Positions 26,584 to 35,856 of a stretch of 64,000 nucleotides of DNA are shown here, in pieces. Under the pieces are notes generated by a model. That model saw only the letters and a program-made list of their open reading frames with translations. It searched no databases and was not told the origin of the DNA. The position numbers and the translations under genes are program-made. Position 1 is the stretch's first letter; the number at the start of each line of letters is the position of its first letter. The stretch is from the NCBI RefSeq assembly GCF_028745505.1, contig NZ_JAQZZL010000001.1, positions 1,795,818 through 1,859,817 on the forward strand, in the 5' to 3' direction. This DNA comes from Lentisphaera marina. Its GTDB lineage: Bacteria; Verrucomicrobiota; Lentisphaeria; Lentisphaerales; Lentisphaeraceae.

Positions 26584-27522
26584 TCAGAATGAGTAGATGA
26601 AGTCGAAGGTATAACGATCGTCAAACATGCTGTCATCGCTTTTACCAATTCTCGTTTCATAGGCAGCACCCATGGTGAGTGCTTCGGTGAATTTGTAACG
26701 GAAACCAAAGGCCATATTGGTATAGTTATTGCCTTGGGTATCGGAAGTCCCTAGGTTGAGAAGATCGACACCACTCATATTATCGTTAATAACATTCACA
26801 GGGGCTTCGGCGCCACCTTCGAGTTCTGCGTTGAATTCACCGCCATCGCCATCGGCAATAACGTGGCGCCAATGGGCTTCAATGAGCGGGTAGAAATTAC
26901 CGATTTTATAATCGACGTGGAGACTCATATCATTAAAAGTTGAGTTGGCATCAGTGTCGAAAGGGAGGCGCAAGCCTTCGTAGGCCATGAAGTGGAAGTT
27001 GTTCCATTGTTTACCGATTGAGATAAATGGGTTAGCAATGCCATCGCCTTCACCTTGATAGATGTCGTCATCACCAGTAGGGATTTCGATGCGGAAACCA
27101 GTAGTGACGATAAAATCTGAATCTTTGTCATGATAAACAGTGTATTTCACACCGAGTGCGATGTTGGCAAAACCTTCTTGATCTTCAAGAGTATTATCGA
27201 AATTGTATTTTGCATAACCATCCTTGGTGGCAATGACTGAGAGGCGATCATTAATGGCGTAGCGTGCTTGGATTGCAAATAATTGGGCTTCACCACCGAG
27301 TTTGAGTTTTCCTAAGTTAGTGTCGATTTTATCGTGGAAATTTTGATGAAGATAAATCATTCTAATTTCAGTGGTGTGATAGGGTGACTCAAAATTGACA
27401 GGGTCAGTTACGGGCGAAATTGGTGCGGACATAGAGTCGGCTTTCGTTTCCGCCGCTACCGCGCTTCCTGCAAAAAGACTTGTTAGAAATGCTAAACTTA
27501 GTGTGCCTGCAAGTTTATTCAT
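26584..27522 (-). CDS. Outer-membrane beta-barrel protein of unknown role
   Basis: Protein of 312 residues with a clear signal peptide (MNKLAGTLSLAFLTSLFAGSAVAAE begins it; cleavage after AVA). The rest alternates amphipathic beta strands and ends in an aromatic residue (YTFDFIYSF), as outer-membrane barrels do. No specific transport family was recognised. AAGGAGA precedes the ATG. It is ten bases from hemN on the same strand and likely co-transcribed, and is divergent from the cbb3 operon across a shared regulatory region. Confidence 0.8.
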   Translation of the reverse strand: MNKLAGTLSLAFLTSLFAGSAVAAETKADSMSAPISPVTDPVNFESPYHTTEIRMIYLHQNFHDKIDTNLGKLKLGGEAQLFAIQARYAINDRLSVIATKDGYAKYNFDNTLEDQEGFANIALGVKYTVYHDKDSDFIVTTGFRIEIPTGDDDIYQGEGDGIANPFISIGKQWNNFHFMAYEGLRLPFDTDANSTFNDMSLHVDYKIGNFYPLIEAHWRHVIADGDGGEFNAELEGGAEAPVNVINDNMSGVDLLNLGTSDTQGNNYTNMAFGFRYKFTEALTMGAAYETRIGKSDDSMFDDRYTFDFIYSF

Positions 27523-27853
27523 AAGATGGATCTCCTTAGTGTGTTTGTATTTATCGTGTGTTTACTTGGAAGAGATTAGAGAAAAGCTTGTGCACAAAAA
27601 ACAAACAAAAACTTTAAGTTGTTTATTTTCATTAATTTATGGATAGAGGGGTTTCTTTTTGTGGTTTCTTTTTTTCCGATAACGGAATCATAATCGGATG
27701 GTGTCCGATTTCGGATATATCCAATAGTGGCAACTATTTGTTAAATAGTTGTAAATCACTAATAATGATGGTTTTGTTTTCCATTTTCGGACTTTTGGCA
27801 TCCCATATTCTCTCAATGGGCATGTTTTAATAATAATAAAAGAAAATCATTAA
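27523..27853. promoter_or_regulatory. Divergent regulatory region upstream of the cbb3 operon
   Basis: This 331-bp AT-rich gap separates the barrel/hemN genes from ccoI. It holds ATCGGATGGTGTCCGAT (27693-27709), GGATATATCC just after it, and AACTATTTGTTAAATAGTT (27732-27750), all inverted repeats of operator size. No FNR-type TTGAT-N4-ATCAA site and no sound sigma-54 promoter were found. A 63-codon frame at 27639-27830 was not accepted. Confidence 0.6.
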
Positions 27854-30232
27854 GTGCAAACAAGAGCCGAAAGTTGGATTCCAAGTATTTCTGAAGACTT
27901 ATTTTGTCGCCATTGTGGTGAAAAAGTTTGCGAGGATACCTGGTCACATGAAAGTGACTTATTTTGTTGCAATGGTTGCTTAAATGTCTACCTTATCCTC
28001 TCTAATAATGGACTCAATCAGTTCTATGAAATGAGTGAAGGTGTGGTGGGCGTACGCCCTTCTGAAGATGGCGAATTCGACTATCTAAATGATATCGTGA
28101 GTAGTTTGGCTTTGTTTGAATCGGAGGACTGTGTGCGTATCCGTTTTCGTATACCGAGCATTCATTGTATTTCCTGCGTTTGGCTTTTGGAAAAATTAGC
28201 GCATCTACAAGAGGGAATTCGTTCAAGTCGAGTCAACTTTGCTAAACAAGAAATTTTGATTAACTATGATCCGCGCGAGGTCAGGTTGAGTGAAGTGGCG
28301 AGTTTATTGCAGCGCCTTGGATATGAGCCCAAACTTAATTTGGAGGACGAGGGCAAGGAAGAAAAAAGCGAAGTCCGCAAAGATTTGGGAAAAATTGCGA
28401 TGGCGGGCTTTTGCTGTGGCAACATAATGATGATGAGCTTTCCGGCTTATTTTGGCTTGCAGTTAGACGATTCTTTTGCGCGCTTATTTGCTTACCTCAA
28501 TTTATTTTTATGCTTACCTTTAGTGACTTATTGTTCGGTAGATTTTTGGAAAGCCATTCCTCGTTTTCTCAATTCACGCAAAATTTCTTTAGATCTGCCC
28601 ATAGCTGTTGGTATAGGCGTTTTATTTTCTCAGACAGCTTTTGATGTGCTCTCGCAAAGTGGAGAGGGTTATGCGGATTCACTTGGAGGTTTTGTCTTCT
28701 TTTTATTACTGGGGCGTTTCTTCCAAAAAGTCTCCTATAAACGACTTTCCTTTGAAAGGGATTTTAAATCCTTTTTTCCCTTGTCAGTTCGCGTTCTTCA
28801 AGGTAGCGAGGCGAAACTACGTCCTGTGCAAGAAGTGAAAGCGGGTGACACACTGCTGATTCGTTCAGGTGAATTGTTGCCAGTGGACGGAGAAGTGATC
28901 AAAGGGGAGGCTGGAATGGATTACTCATTTGTCACAGGAGAGAGTGAACCCGTGAGACTTGTGGCAGGGGAGAAAGCCTTTGCGGGAGGAAGGCAGAAAT
29001 ATGGCCTCTTGGAAATCAAGGCTCAATCAGCAGTCGATAGTTCTTATTTGGCCTCACTTTGGAATGATGAAACTTTTCGTGACGAAAAAATATTGGGTGA
29101 AGCAGAGATCTCTCAAAAAGCAGGTGTGGCTTTTACTTTTGTCGTTCCAGTTTTAGCGATAGCAGCTGCATTATATTGGGGGATGACGACGGATTTACAT
29201 CGTGGCTTAGAAGTTTTTGTAGCTGTACTCATTGTCGCTTGTCCTTGTGCCTTAGCACTATCAATCCCCTTGGCCTTTGGTTTTAGTTTGCGCTTCTTAG
29301 GCAAGCGCGGCTTTTTTATTAAGAATGCGAACGTCATCGAAAAAATGGCTCAGGCCGATAGCTTTGTTTTTGATAAGACGGGAACATTGAGCCGCAGTGA
29401 TTTACTCAGTGTAAAAGTGATTAAAGATGAAATGAGTGAAGTGGATAAGCAAGCACTCTTTTTGCTTAGCTCTCAATCCGGACACCCAAAATCCTTAGCG
29501 CTCCAAGAAGAATATGAGACTTATAAATCTGATCATGAACTTTGCGATTTTAGCGAAATAGTGGGGCAGGGAATCGAAGCACAGATTTGCAGAAATCACT
29601 ACCAAATCAAGGCACATGGAGCTTACACCTGCCTCATGAAAAATGAGCGAGTGATAGCCGACTTTGATATTCGCAGTGCCTGGCGCAAAAATTGGCAGAG
29701 TGCCCTGCGGTCTCTCAAAGAAAAATGCTGTGTGCTATCGGGCGACCAAGATCGCGATCGTGATTATCTGCAAAGGGAAATGCCGGAAGGAAGCGAAATA
29801 TTTTTCCAACAAAAACCACATGACAAACTCGAGAAAATTCGCGAGATGAAAAAATACCATAAATCAGTGGTGATGTTTGGCGATGGCCTGAATGATTCGG
29901 GTGCTTTAAAAGAGGCCGATGTTGGAGTGGCCATTGCCGAGAATAGTCAAAGTTTCACGCCGGCTTCTGACGTTATTATGCACGGTGATCAGATGCAGAA
30001 TTTGGGGCGTATTCAGAATTACATGCAGTGGGTGATGAAATTGATCCGTTTGAGTTTCGTCTTCTCATTACTCTACAATTTTACGGGTTTGGCCTTCGCG
30101 GTCACAGGGCATTTGAGTCCCCTGACTTCCGCTATTTTGATGCCTTTATCTTCTCTGACAATTTTATTTATTAGTGCCCTAGGAACGAGTCTTGGGGCCA
30201 AGATTTATTTGAAAAAAGGAAATGAAAAATGA
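27854..30232 (+). CDS. ccoI: Copper-translocating P-type ATPase for cbb3 oxidase assembly
   Basis: Pumps copper across the inner membrane for oxidase assembly. Length 792 residues. The N-terminus has a cysteine-rich metal motif (CRHCGEKV then FCCNGCLNVY) and a heavy-metal domain with IHCISCVWLLEK. The transmembrane CPCALALSIP, the phosphorylation site DKTGTLSRSD and the hinge GDGLNDSGALKEADVGVAI are intact. The first usable start is GTG 27854, directly after a stop codon. The stop overlaps ccoS as ATGA. It is the first gene of the operon. Confidence 0.94.
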   Translation: MQTRAESWIPSISEDLFCRHCGEKVCEDTWSHESDLFCCNGCLNVYLILSNNGLNQFYEMSEGVVGVRPSEDGEFDYLNDIVSSLALFESEDCVRIRFRIPSIHCISCVWLLEKLAHLQEGIRSSRVNFAKQEILINYDPREVRLSEVASLLQRLGYEPKLNLEDEGKEEKSEVRKDLGKIAMAGFCCGNIMMMSFPAYFGLQLDDSFARLFAYLNLFLCLPLVTYCSVDFWKAIPRFLNSRKISLDLPIAVGIGVLFSQTAFDVLSQSGEGYADSLGGFVFFLLLGRFFQKVSYKRLSFERDFKSFFPLSVRVLQGSEAKLRPVQEVKAGDTLLIRSGELLPVDGEVIKGEAGMDYSFVTGESEPVRLVAGEKAFAGGRQKYGLLEIKAQSAVDSSYLASLWNDETFRDEKILGEAEISQKAGVAFTFVVPVLAIAAALYWGMTTDLHRGLEVFVAVLIVACPCALALSIPLAFGFSLRFLGKRGFFIKNANVIEKMAQADSFVFDKTGTLSRSDLLSVKVIKDEMSEVDKQALFLLSSQSGHPKSLALQEEYETYKSDHELCDFSEIVGQGIEAQICRNHYQIKAHGAYTCLMKNERVIADFDIRSAWRKNWQSALRSLKEKCCVLSGDQDRDRDYLQREMPEGSEIFFQQKPHDKLEKIREMKKYHKSVVMFGDGLNDSGALKEADVGVAIAENSQSFTPASDVIMHGDQMQNLGRIQNYMQWVMKLIRLSFVFSLLYNFTGLAFAVTGHLSPLTSAILMPLSSLTILFISALGTSLGAKIYLKKGNEK

Positions 30233-30393
30233 GCGTTATTTACTTAATGGTGCCACTGGCAATCCTCTTGGCCTTTGTGGGCTTAGTGGCTTTTTATTGG
30301 GCTTTGCGAAGTGGGCAATTTGATGATGTGGAAACCCCCGCACAAAGAATTTTGTTTGAAGAAATAAAAGAAAAAAAGGAGACTCTTAAATGA
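30229..30393 (+). CDS. ccoS: cbb3-type oxidase maturation protein CcoS
   Basis: Protein of 54 residues with one N-terminal membrane helix (MSVIYLMVPLAILLAFVGL begins it) and the CcoS signature FYWALRSGQFDDVETPAQR. CcoS is needed to insert cofactors into CcoN. It overlaps ccoI by four bases (ATGA) and overlaps ccoNO the same way. Confidence 0.93.
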   Translation: MSVIYLMVPLAILLAFVGLVAFYWALRSGQFDDVETPAQRILFEEIKEKKETLK

Positions 30394-32561
30394 GTGAAAT
30401 CAGCAAGACAGAAAGTTATGACGATAAAATCGTTCGTAACTTTGCATGGGCTACAATTCTCTGGGGAATTGTCGGTATGTTGGTTGGAGTGATTATTGCG
30501 GCGGAATTATTTCATCCGCAAATCAGTGATCCAGCCAAGGAATTATCATTTGGACGTATTCGTCCCTTACACACCAACGCGGTTATCTTTGCTTTTGTGG
30601 GCAATGGTATTTTTATGGGCGTTTATTATTCCTTGCAACGACTTTGTCGCCGCCGGATGTTTTGTGATAAGTTGAGTAAGATCCACTTTTGGGGTTGGCA
30701 GGCGATTATTGTTGCCGCCGCTGTTACCTTGCCTTTGGGCTTATCCTCTGCAAAAGAGTATGCTGAACTCGAGTGGCCGATAGATATTGCCATCACTTTG
30801 ATCTGGGTCGTTTTTGGCGTGAATATGATCATGACAATTATTAAGCGTCGCGAGAGTCACATGTACGTGGCCATTTGGTTCTATTTAGCCACTTTTATTA
30901 CGGTAGCACTCTTACATGTCGTTAACTCCATGGCTTTACCGGCAGACTTTTTTAAATCCTACTCCATGTATGCAGGGGTGCAAGACGCCTTGATTCAGTG
31001 GTGGTACGGACATAATGCGGTAGCTTTCTTTTTGACGACGCCTTACTTGGGCTTGATGTATTACTTTATTCCCAAGGCTTCGAATCGTCCTGTTTTCTCT
31101 TACCGTTTATCAATTATTCACTTCTGGTCCTTAATCTTTATTTACATTTGGGCGGGCCCTCACCACTTACTCCATACTTCGCTTCCTGACTGGTGTCAGA
31201 CTTTAGGGGTAGTTTTCTCTCTCATGCTAATTGCTCCATCTTGGGGTGGTATGCTCAATGGTTTACTTACTCTGCGCGGAGCTTGGGATAAAGTCAGAAC
31301 AGAACCCGTACTCAAGTTTATGGTGGTAGCGATCACTGCTTATGGTATGGCCACCTTTGAAGGTCCATTACTCTCCTTACGTTCATTAAATTCACTCACA
31401 CACTATACTGACTGGACTGTGGCTCACGTACACGTTGGTGGCCTAGGCTGGAATGGTTATTTAACTTTTGGTATCCTTTATTGGATTATCCCCAAACTTT
31501 ACAAGCGTGAACTCTATTCACTCAAATTAGCAAACTTGCATTTCTGGATTGGTCTTATTGGTATCGTTCTTTATGCCATCCCACTTTACTGGGCAGGTGT
31601 GACACAGGGAATCATGTGGCAGCAATTCAATGATAATGGCACGCTCACTTATGGTAACTTTGTTGAAACCGTGGATAAAATTATCCCCATGTACAAATTG
31701 CGTGCGCTTGGTGGTTTACTCTACTTAGTTGGGGCAATTATCATGGCTTGGAACCTCTTTAAAACTGCGGCTGGCGCCAAAGTGGAAGACGAGTCTTTCC
31801 AAGTGGTCGAAAAAGAACACAAAGAAGAAAAGAAACTCAAAGGGCTCATTTATTCTCACCGTTGGTTAGAAGGAAAAACAGTTCTCTTCTCTGCGCTCAC
31901 ACTTGTGGCGGTACTCATTGGTGGCCTTTTTGAAATTGTTCCCATGTACATGGTTTCGAGCAATGTGAAAAAGATTGATAGTGTTAAACCCTACACGGCA
32001 CTAGAGCAGTATGGTCGCGACATTTACGTTCGCGAGGGTTGTTATACTTGTCACTCACAAATGATTCGCCCCTTCCGTGCTGAAACAGAGCGTTATGGTG
32101 ATTTCTCACGCTCTGGTGAGTTCATCTACGATCGTCCTTTCCAGTGGGGCTCCAAACGAATCGGTCCAGATTTGGCTCGTGTGGGTAAACGCAATTTATC
32201 TAATGCGTGGCATTATGAGCACTTGATGAATCCGCGTAGTACTTCGCCAACCTCTATTATGCCGGCTTATGCCTTCATGAAAGATGATAAAGTTGATCAA
32301 GGCTTTATGGAGCGTGGGATTAAGACTTTGACTAAGCTCGGTGTTCCCTATGGCAAAGATTATGATAAGCAGGCTTATGCCGATGCGATGATACAGGCCG
32401 AAGGTATTCAAAAAGACCTACGTGATAACGGGGTGGAAATTGATAAAGATGCCGAAGTAATTGCCCTAATTGCCTATCTCCAACGACTAGGTATGGATTA
32501 CAATCCTGAGCAAGAAGGTAAAGAACTTGCCGAACAGAAAAACGAAGGAGAAGCGAAATGA
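30390..32561 (+). CDS. ccoNO: Fused cbb3-type cytochrome c oxidase subunits CcoN-CcoO
   Basis: A single chain of 723 residues joins the catalytic subunit CcoN (about 1-470, with twelve or so membrane helices and heme/copper ligands in PLHTNAVIFAF, WWYGHNAVAFF and GPHHLLHTS) to the mono-heme cytochrome CcoO (about 495-723, with CYTCHSQMIRPF). The linker is charged (EEKKLKG region). It reduces oxygen with high affinity and pumps protons in the inner membrane. Such fusions are known in other bacteria outside Proteobacteria. Both ends overlap neighbours as ATGA. Confidence 0.95.
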   Translation: MSEISKTESYDDKIVRNFAWATILWGIVGMLVGVIIAAELFHPQISDPAKELSFGRIRPLHTNAVIFAFVGNGIFMGVYYSLQRLCRRRMFCDKLSKIHFWGWQAIIVAAAVTLPLGLSSAKEYAELEWPIDIAITLIWVVFGVNMIMTIIKRRESHMYVAIWFYLATFITVALLHVVNSMALPADFFKSYSMYAGVQDALIQWWYGHNAVAFFLTTPYLGLMYYFIPKASNRPVFSYRLSIIHFWSLIFIYIWAGPHHLLHTSLPDWCQTLGVVFSLMLIAPSWGGMLNGLLTLRGAWDKVRTEPVLKFMVVAITAYGMATFEGPLLSLRSLNSLTHYTDWTVAHVHVGGLGWNGYLTFGILYWIIPKLYKRELYSLKLANLHFWIGLIGIVLYAIPLYWAGVTQGIMWQQFNDNGTLTYGNFVETVDKIIPMYKLRALGGLLYLVGAIIMAWNLFKTAAGAKVEDESFQVVEKEHKEEKKLKGLIYSHRWLEGKTVLFSALTLVAVLIGGLFEIVPMYMVSSNVKKIDSVKPYTALEQYGRDIYVREGCYTCHSQMIRPFRAETERYGDFSRSGEFIYDRPFQWGSKRIGPDLARVGKRNLSNAWHYEHLMNPRSTSPTSIMPAYAFMKDDKVDQGFMERGIKTLTKLGVPYGKDYDKQAYADAMIQAEGIQKDLRDNGVEIDKDAEVIALIAYLQRLGMDYNPEQEGKELAEQKNEGEAK

Positions 32562-32728
32562 TTAAAGAATTTTTAGCGACTCAAAGTGGTATGGCAATCT
32601 TTGGAATTGTCTCGATAATAACTTTTATGTTTGCCTTCACGGTCTCAACCATTAGAGCATTTTTTCTAACGGAGGATTTCGCAAGTGAAATGGCGGCAAA
32701 AGCTTTAGACGAGGAGAATAAAAAATGA
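32558..32728 (+). CDS. ccoQ: Small CcoQ-like cbb3 oxidase subunit
   Basis: Protein of 56 residues with one membrane helix (MAIFGIVSIITFMFAFTVS) and a charged C-terminus. Position between ccoNO and ccoP, size and layout fit CcoQ; primary sequence is little conserved in that family. It overlaps both neighbours by four bases. Confidence 0.8.
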   Translation: MIKEFLATQSGMAIFGIVSIITFMFAFTVSTIRAFFLTEDFASEMAAKALDEENKK

Positions 32729-33294
32729 GTAATATCCCCGAAGATGATAAACATGTCGACGACGACAAACTCATGGATCATGACTACGACGGGATTCGCG
32801 AGTTAGATAATGATTTACCGACTTGGTGGATTGCGACCATGGTCTTCACCATGATTTTGGGTGCTGTTTACGTTTTGCATTACCACATTTTTACAGTTGG
32901 TAATCTAATGGAGCAGGCCTATCAGCGTGAGCTCAAAAATGCCGATAAAGCACAGCTGGAGCGTTTGGCAAATTTTGATGCTTTATCGCCCGAAGAGCAG
33001 GCGACGCAACTCTTGAGTCAGGGTGAAGCTTTGTTTACGACAAATTGTGCCATATGCCACGGTCCGCAGGGACAGGGCATGGTTGGGCCGAATTTGACTG
33101 ATGATTACTCGATTCACGGTAGTAGTCTTGAAGCGATTACCAAAATCATTGAAGTCGGTGTCGCGGATAAAGGTATGCCACAATGGGCGGATAAATTGAG
33201 CCCAAATCAGATCAAAGGCGTCTCTTTATATGTCGAAGCAATGAAAGGCAAAAACCTCCCTGGTAAAGAGCCACAAGGAGAGAAAGGCAAATAA
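32725..33294 (+). CDS. ccoP: Mono-heme CcoP-like cytochrome c subunit
   Basis: Protein of 189 residues. An acidic cytoplasmic start leads to LPTWWIATMVFTMILGAVYV, the CcoP membrane helix, then a periplasmic cytochrome c domain with one heme motif, CAICHG, and distal Met in KGMPQW. Standard CcoP has two hemes and about 300 residues, so one domain is missing. The gene is intact. It delivers electrons to CcoNO. Confidence 0.9.
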   Translation: MSNIPEDDKHVDDDKLMDHDYDGIRELDNDLPTWWIATMVFTMILGAVYVLHYHIFTVGNLMEQAYQRELKNADKAQLERLANFDALSPEEQATQLLSQGEALFTTNCAICHGPQGQGMVGPNLTDDYSIHGSSLEAITKIIEVGVADKGMPQWADKLSPNQIKGVSLYVEAMKGKNLPGKEPQGEKGK

Positions 33295-33295
33295 A

Positions 33296-34708
33296 ATGAA
33301 CAATGACTCAGATAACTTTCGCGAAAGTCTTTCCACTGCTGATAAGCGGGGGAAACGCATATGGCTGTATCCTAGGAAACCCAAGGGTAAGCTGTATAAT
33401 TGGCGTAGCTACCTGAGTCTTATTCAAATCATTATCATGGTGGCGGTGCCCTTTATCAAAATTAATGGTCGCCCTTTATTCATGTTCAATATTTTTGATA
33501 GTGAATTTGTGATTTTTGGTTCGGGTTTTGTAACTCGTGACTTTCCCATTTTCGCCTTAATGATGATTGCACTTTTTATTGCGATTGCTTTAGTGACCGC
33601 CATTTATGGTCGCGTGTTTTGTGGTTGGGCTTGTCCTCAGACCGTATTTCTAGAAATGGTGTTTCGCAAAGTTGAATACTTCATAGAGGGCAGTGCGAAA
33701 GTGCAACGCAAGGCGGCTCAAATGCCGATGAAGGGCAAGCGTTTACTTAAACGCATTGCGAAGCTCGCAATCTTTTATGCCATTTCAATTTTCATAGCCA
33801 ATTTATTTTTGGCTTACATAGTTGGTAGTGATCAGTTGATTGATTTGATTCGCTCTGGGCCGAGTTCAAATTTGAGCTTGTTTTGGGGTGTTATTGGCTT
33901 CAGTTTAATTTTCTTTTTTCATTTTACTTGGTTCCGCGAACAGTTCTGTATTTACTTATGCCCGTATGCACGTTTGCAGTCAGTTCTTTTGGATGATCAT
34001 TCTCAAGCGGTAGCCTATGATTACAAGCGAGGAGAGGGACGTGCGTCGAATCGTACTCGCAAAGAAAAGCCTGAAGAGAAATTTGGTGATTGTGTTGATT
34101 GCAACTTATGTGTGCAAGTCTGCCCAACGGGGATAGATATACGCAATGGTTTTCCGCAACTCGAATGCGTCAATTGTACGGCCTGTATAGATGCTTGTGA
34201 CAATGTGATGGAAGCCAACAACAAGCCCAAAGGATTGATTCATCATAGTTCAATCAACAAGATCGAGAAGGGCGGAAAATTTGAATTGACCAGTCGAGTA
34301 AAATCCTATAGCTTTTTATTATTGGGTTTAACTGTGGTCATTATTGTGATGTTATTTGGTAAAAGTCCAGTGGATGCGACCTTTGTGCGACCTCATGGCT
34401 CTATTCCTATTGTGGAGGGAGATAAATCGCGAAACCTCTTTTTAATCAAGCTCGTTAATCGTACCAATGAAGAACTCCAATTGGAGTTACGCGTTCTTGA
34501 AAACGATGCGATGAACTTTATTCCCAATGGAAAAATTACTTTGGGCCCCAAAGAAATTAAGGATGTGAATCGCATCATGGAAAGCGCGGAAAAAGGTCAG
34601 GGAATAGGCAAGATGATTCGCGTTAAAATCGGTATTTTCCAAGGAAATGAATTATTAGAAAGCAAAGAAAGTAATTACCTCTACCCCAGGTTTTTAAAGG
34701 AGAAATAA
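33296..34708 (+). CDS. ccoG: Cytochrome c oxidase accessory protein CcoG (RdxA/FixG)
   Basis: Iron-sulfur membrane protein of 470 residues thought to handle copper reduction for oxidase assembly. It has several helices, the motif CGWACPQTVFLEM, two [4Fe-4S] motifs in CVDCNLCVQVCPTGID and CVNCTACIDACDNV, and a C-terminal Ig-like domain. The start is one base after the ccoP stop. Confidence 0.94.
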   Translation: MNNDSDNFRESLSTADKRGKRIWLYPRKPKGKLYNWRSYLSLIQIIIMVAVPFIKINGRPLFMFNIFDSEFVIFGSGFVTRDFPIFALMMIALFIAIALVTAIYGRVFCGWACPQTVFLEMVFRKVEYFIEGSAKVQRKAAQMPMKGKRLLKRIAKLAIFYAISIFIANLFLAYIVGSDQLIDLIRSGPSSNLSLFWGVIGFSLIFFFHFTWFREQFCIYLCPYARLQSVLLDDHSQAVAYDYKRGEGRASNRTRKEKPEEKFGDCVDCNLCVQVCPTGIDIRNGFPQLECVNCTACIDACDNVMEANNKPKGLIHHSSINKIEKGGKFELTSRVKSYSFLLLGLTVVIIVMLFGKSPVDATFVRPHGSIPIVEGDKSRNLFLIKLVNRTNEELQLELRVLENDAMNFIPNGKITLGPKEIKDVNRIMESAEKGQGIGKMIRVKIGIFQGNELLESKESNYLYPRFLKEK

Positions 34709-34709
34709 A

Positions 34710-35147
34710 ATGACAGAGAAAAAGAAAAGTTCTATGTGGAAGTATTTTCCTATTGTCGCCTTATTGAGTTTTATGAGCTATATCCTTAGTTTAGTTGCCA
34801 TGACTTCGGGGAAAACTCCTGAGCATGTGGAAGCCAACTATTACCAGAAGGATATTCAATCCAATGCCATTTTAGCGGAGTACGCAAATGCCAATCAATT
34901 GTCAAAACCCGCTGAATTCAAAGTCGATTATAAGAATAAGAAAGTTCAGTTCACGGCAGCAAAAATCACAAGTGGGAAAATGATTTTTTCACGTCCTTCG
35001 GATAGTGCATCTGATAAAGAAATTGAGATTAGCGGAGAACACAGTTTATCCTTACAGGATTTCGCAGCGGGCAAATGGAAAGTTGAAGTTTTGTGGTCTG
35101 ATGGAGATAAGAACTATCGCATGCGCAAAGATTTTTTTGTGGAGTAA
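34710..35147 (+). CDS. ccoH: FixH-family protein
   Basis: Protein of 145 residues with one N-terminal helix (YFPIVALLSFMSYILSLVAM) followed by a periplasmic beta-rich domain (HVEANYYQKDIQSNAI is typical of FixH). It is required for cbb3 assembly. Spacing to both neighbours is one or zero bases. Confidence 0.85.
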   Translation: MTEKKKSSMWKYFPIVALLSFMSYILSLVAMTSGKTPEHVEANYYQKDIQSNAILAEYANANQLSKPAEFKVDYKNKKVQFTAAKITSGKMIFSRPSDSASDKEIEISGEHSLSLQDFAAGKWKVEVLWSDGDKNYRMRKDFFVE

Positions 35148-35849
35148 ATGATGTCAACTATTCTCACTTCATTCATTCTCGGTTTGGCGGTAAGCCTGCA
35201 TTGTGCGGGTATGTGCGGTCCCTTGATGTGTGCTAAGTTTTCTAATGGTAATAAGTTTGTCCTTAGCCACTTTACGGCATTACAATTGGGACGTTTGACG
35301 ACTTACGCTATTCTTGGATTGTTGGTGGCGCTGAGCTCACAAATGATTAGTTTTGGTACTTACCAAGGAAAAATTTCTTTAATCACGGGGATCGTTATTT
35401 TAATGATTTATTTTGCACCCGTAAAAATCAAACGCCGAGTCAGTGCGAAACTTCCGCAGAGCCCGTGGTCGGCCAAATTACGTCAAAGTTTTTCTAAGCT
35501 CATGAGCAGTCAGACTTTGGGCGGAAACTATGCTTTGGGCATACTGAATGGACTTTTACCTTGTGGAGTGGTTTATGTTGCTTTAGGCGCCAGTTTAGCG
35601 GCTGATTCTGTTTGGCATGGAGCCTTAATGATGATCGCCTTTGGTTTAGGTAACATTCCAGTTTTGATGATGAGTGCAGGGGCGGGAAGATTGATTGCAA
35701 ACCGACGAGTGAGAGCGATGACTATCCCTTTAGCAGTGTTAATGACGGGAAGTTTATTGATTTTACGTGGAATGGATTTGGGGATTCCCTATGTGAGTCC
35801 ACATTTAGAACAAGAAACTGGTAAAGTTGCCAGCTGTTGCGAACACTAA
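35148..35849 (+). CDS. SafE-like sulfite exporter/cbb3 assembly membrane protein
   Basis: Protein of 233 residues with six helices in the DsbD/TauE-SafE-like fold. The opening ILGLAVSLHCAGMCGPLMC carries two cysteines plausible for metal handling, and LLPCGVVYVALGASLA follows. Genes of this family end many cco operons outside Proteobacteria and probably take part in copper or heme delivery. Confidence 0.85.
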   Translation: MMSTILTSFILGLAVSLHCAGMCGPLMCAKFSNGNKFVLSHFTALQLGRLTTYAILGLLVALSSQMISFGTYQGKISLITGIVILMIYFAPVKIKRRVSAKLPQSPWSAKLRQSFSKLMSSQTLGGNYALGILNGLLPCGVVYVALGASLAADSVWHGALMMIAFGLGNIPVLMMSAGAGRLIANRRVRAMTIPLAVLMTGSLLILRGMDLGIPYVSPHLEQETGKVASCCEH

Positions 35850-35856
35850 ACTGAAG

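Noticed and set aside
27728-27745. Possible sigma-54 promoter (TGGCA with TTGT) before ccoI
   Set aside because: The spacing between the GG and the G of the second element is one base short and the GC of the -12 element is missing; sigma-54 sites need exact spacing.
27639-27830. 63-codon open frame upstream of ccoI
   Set aside because: Overlaps the cluster of inverted repeats, has no clear ribosome site and its product is not recognisable; the region is better read as regulatory.
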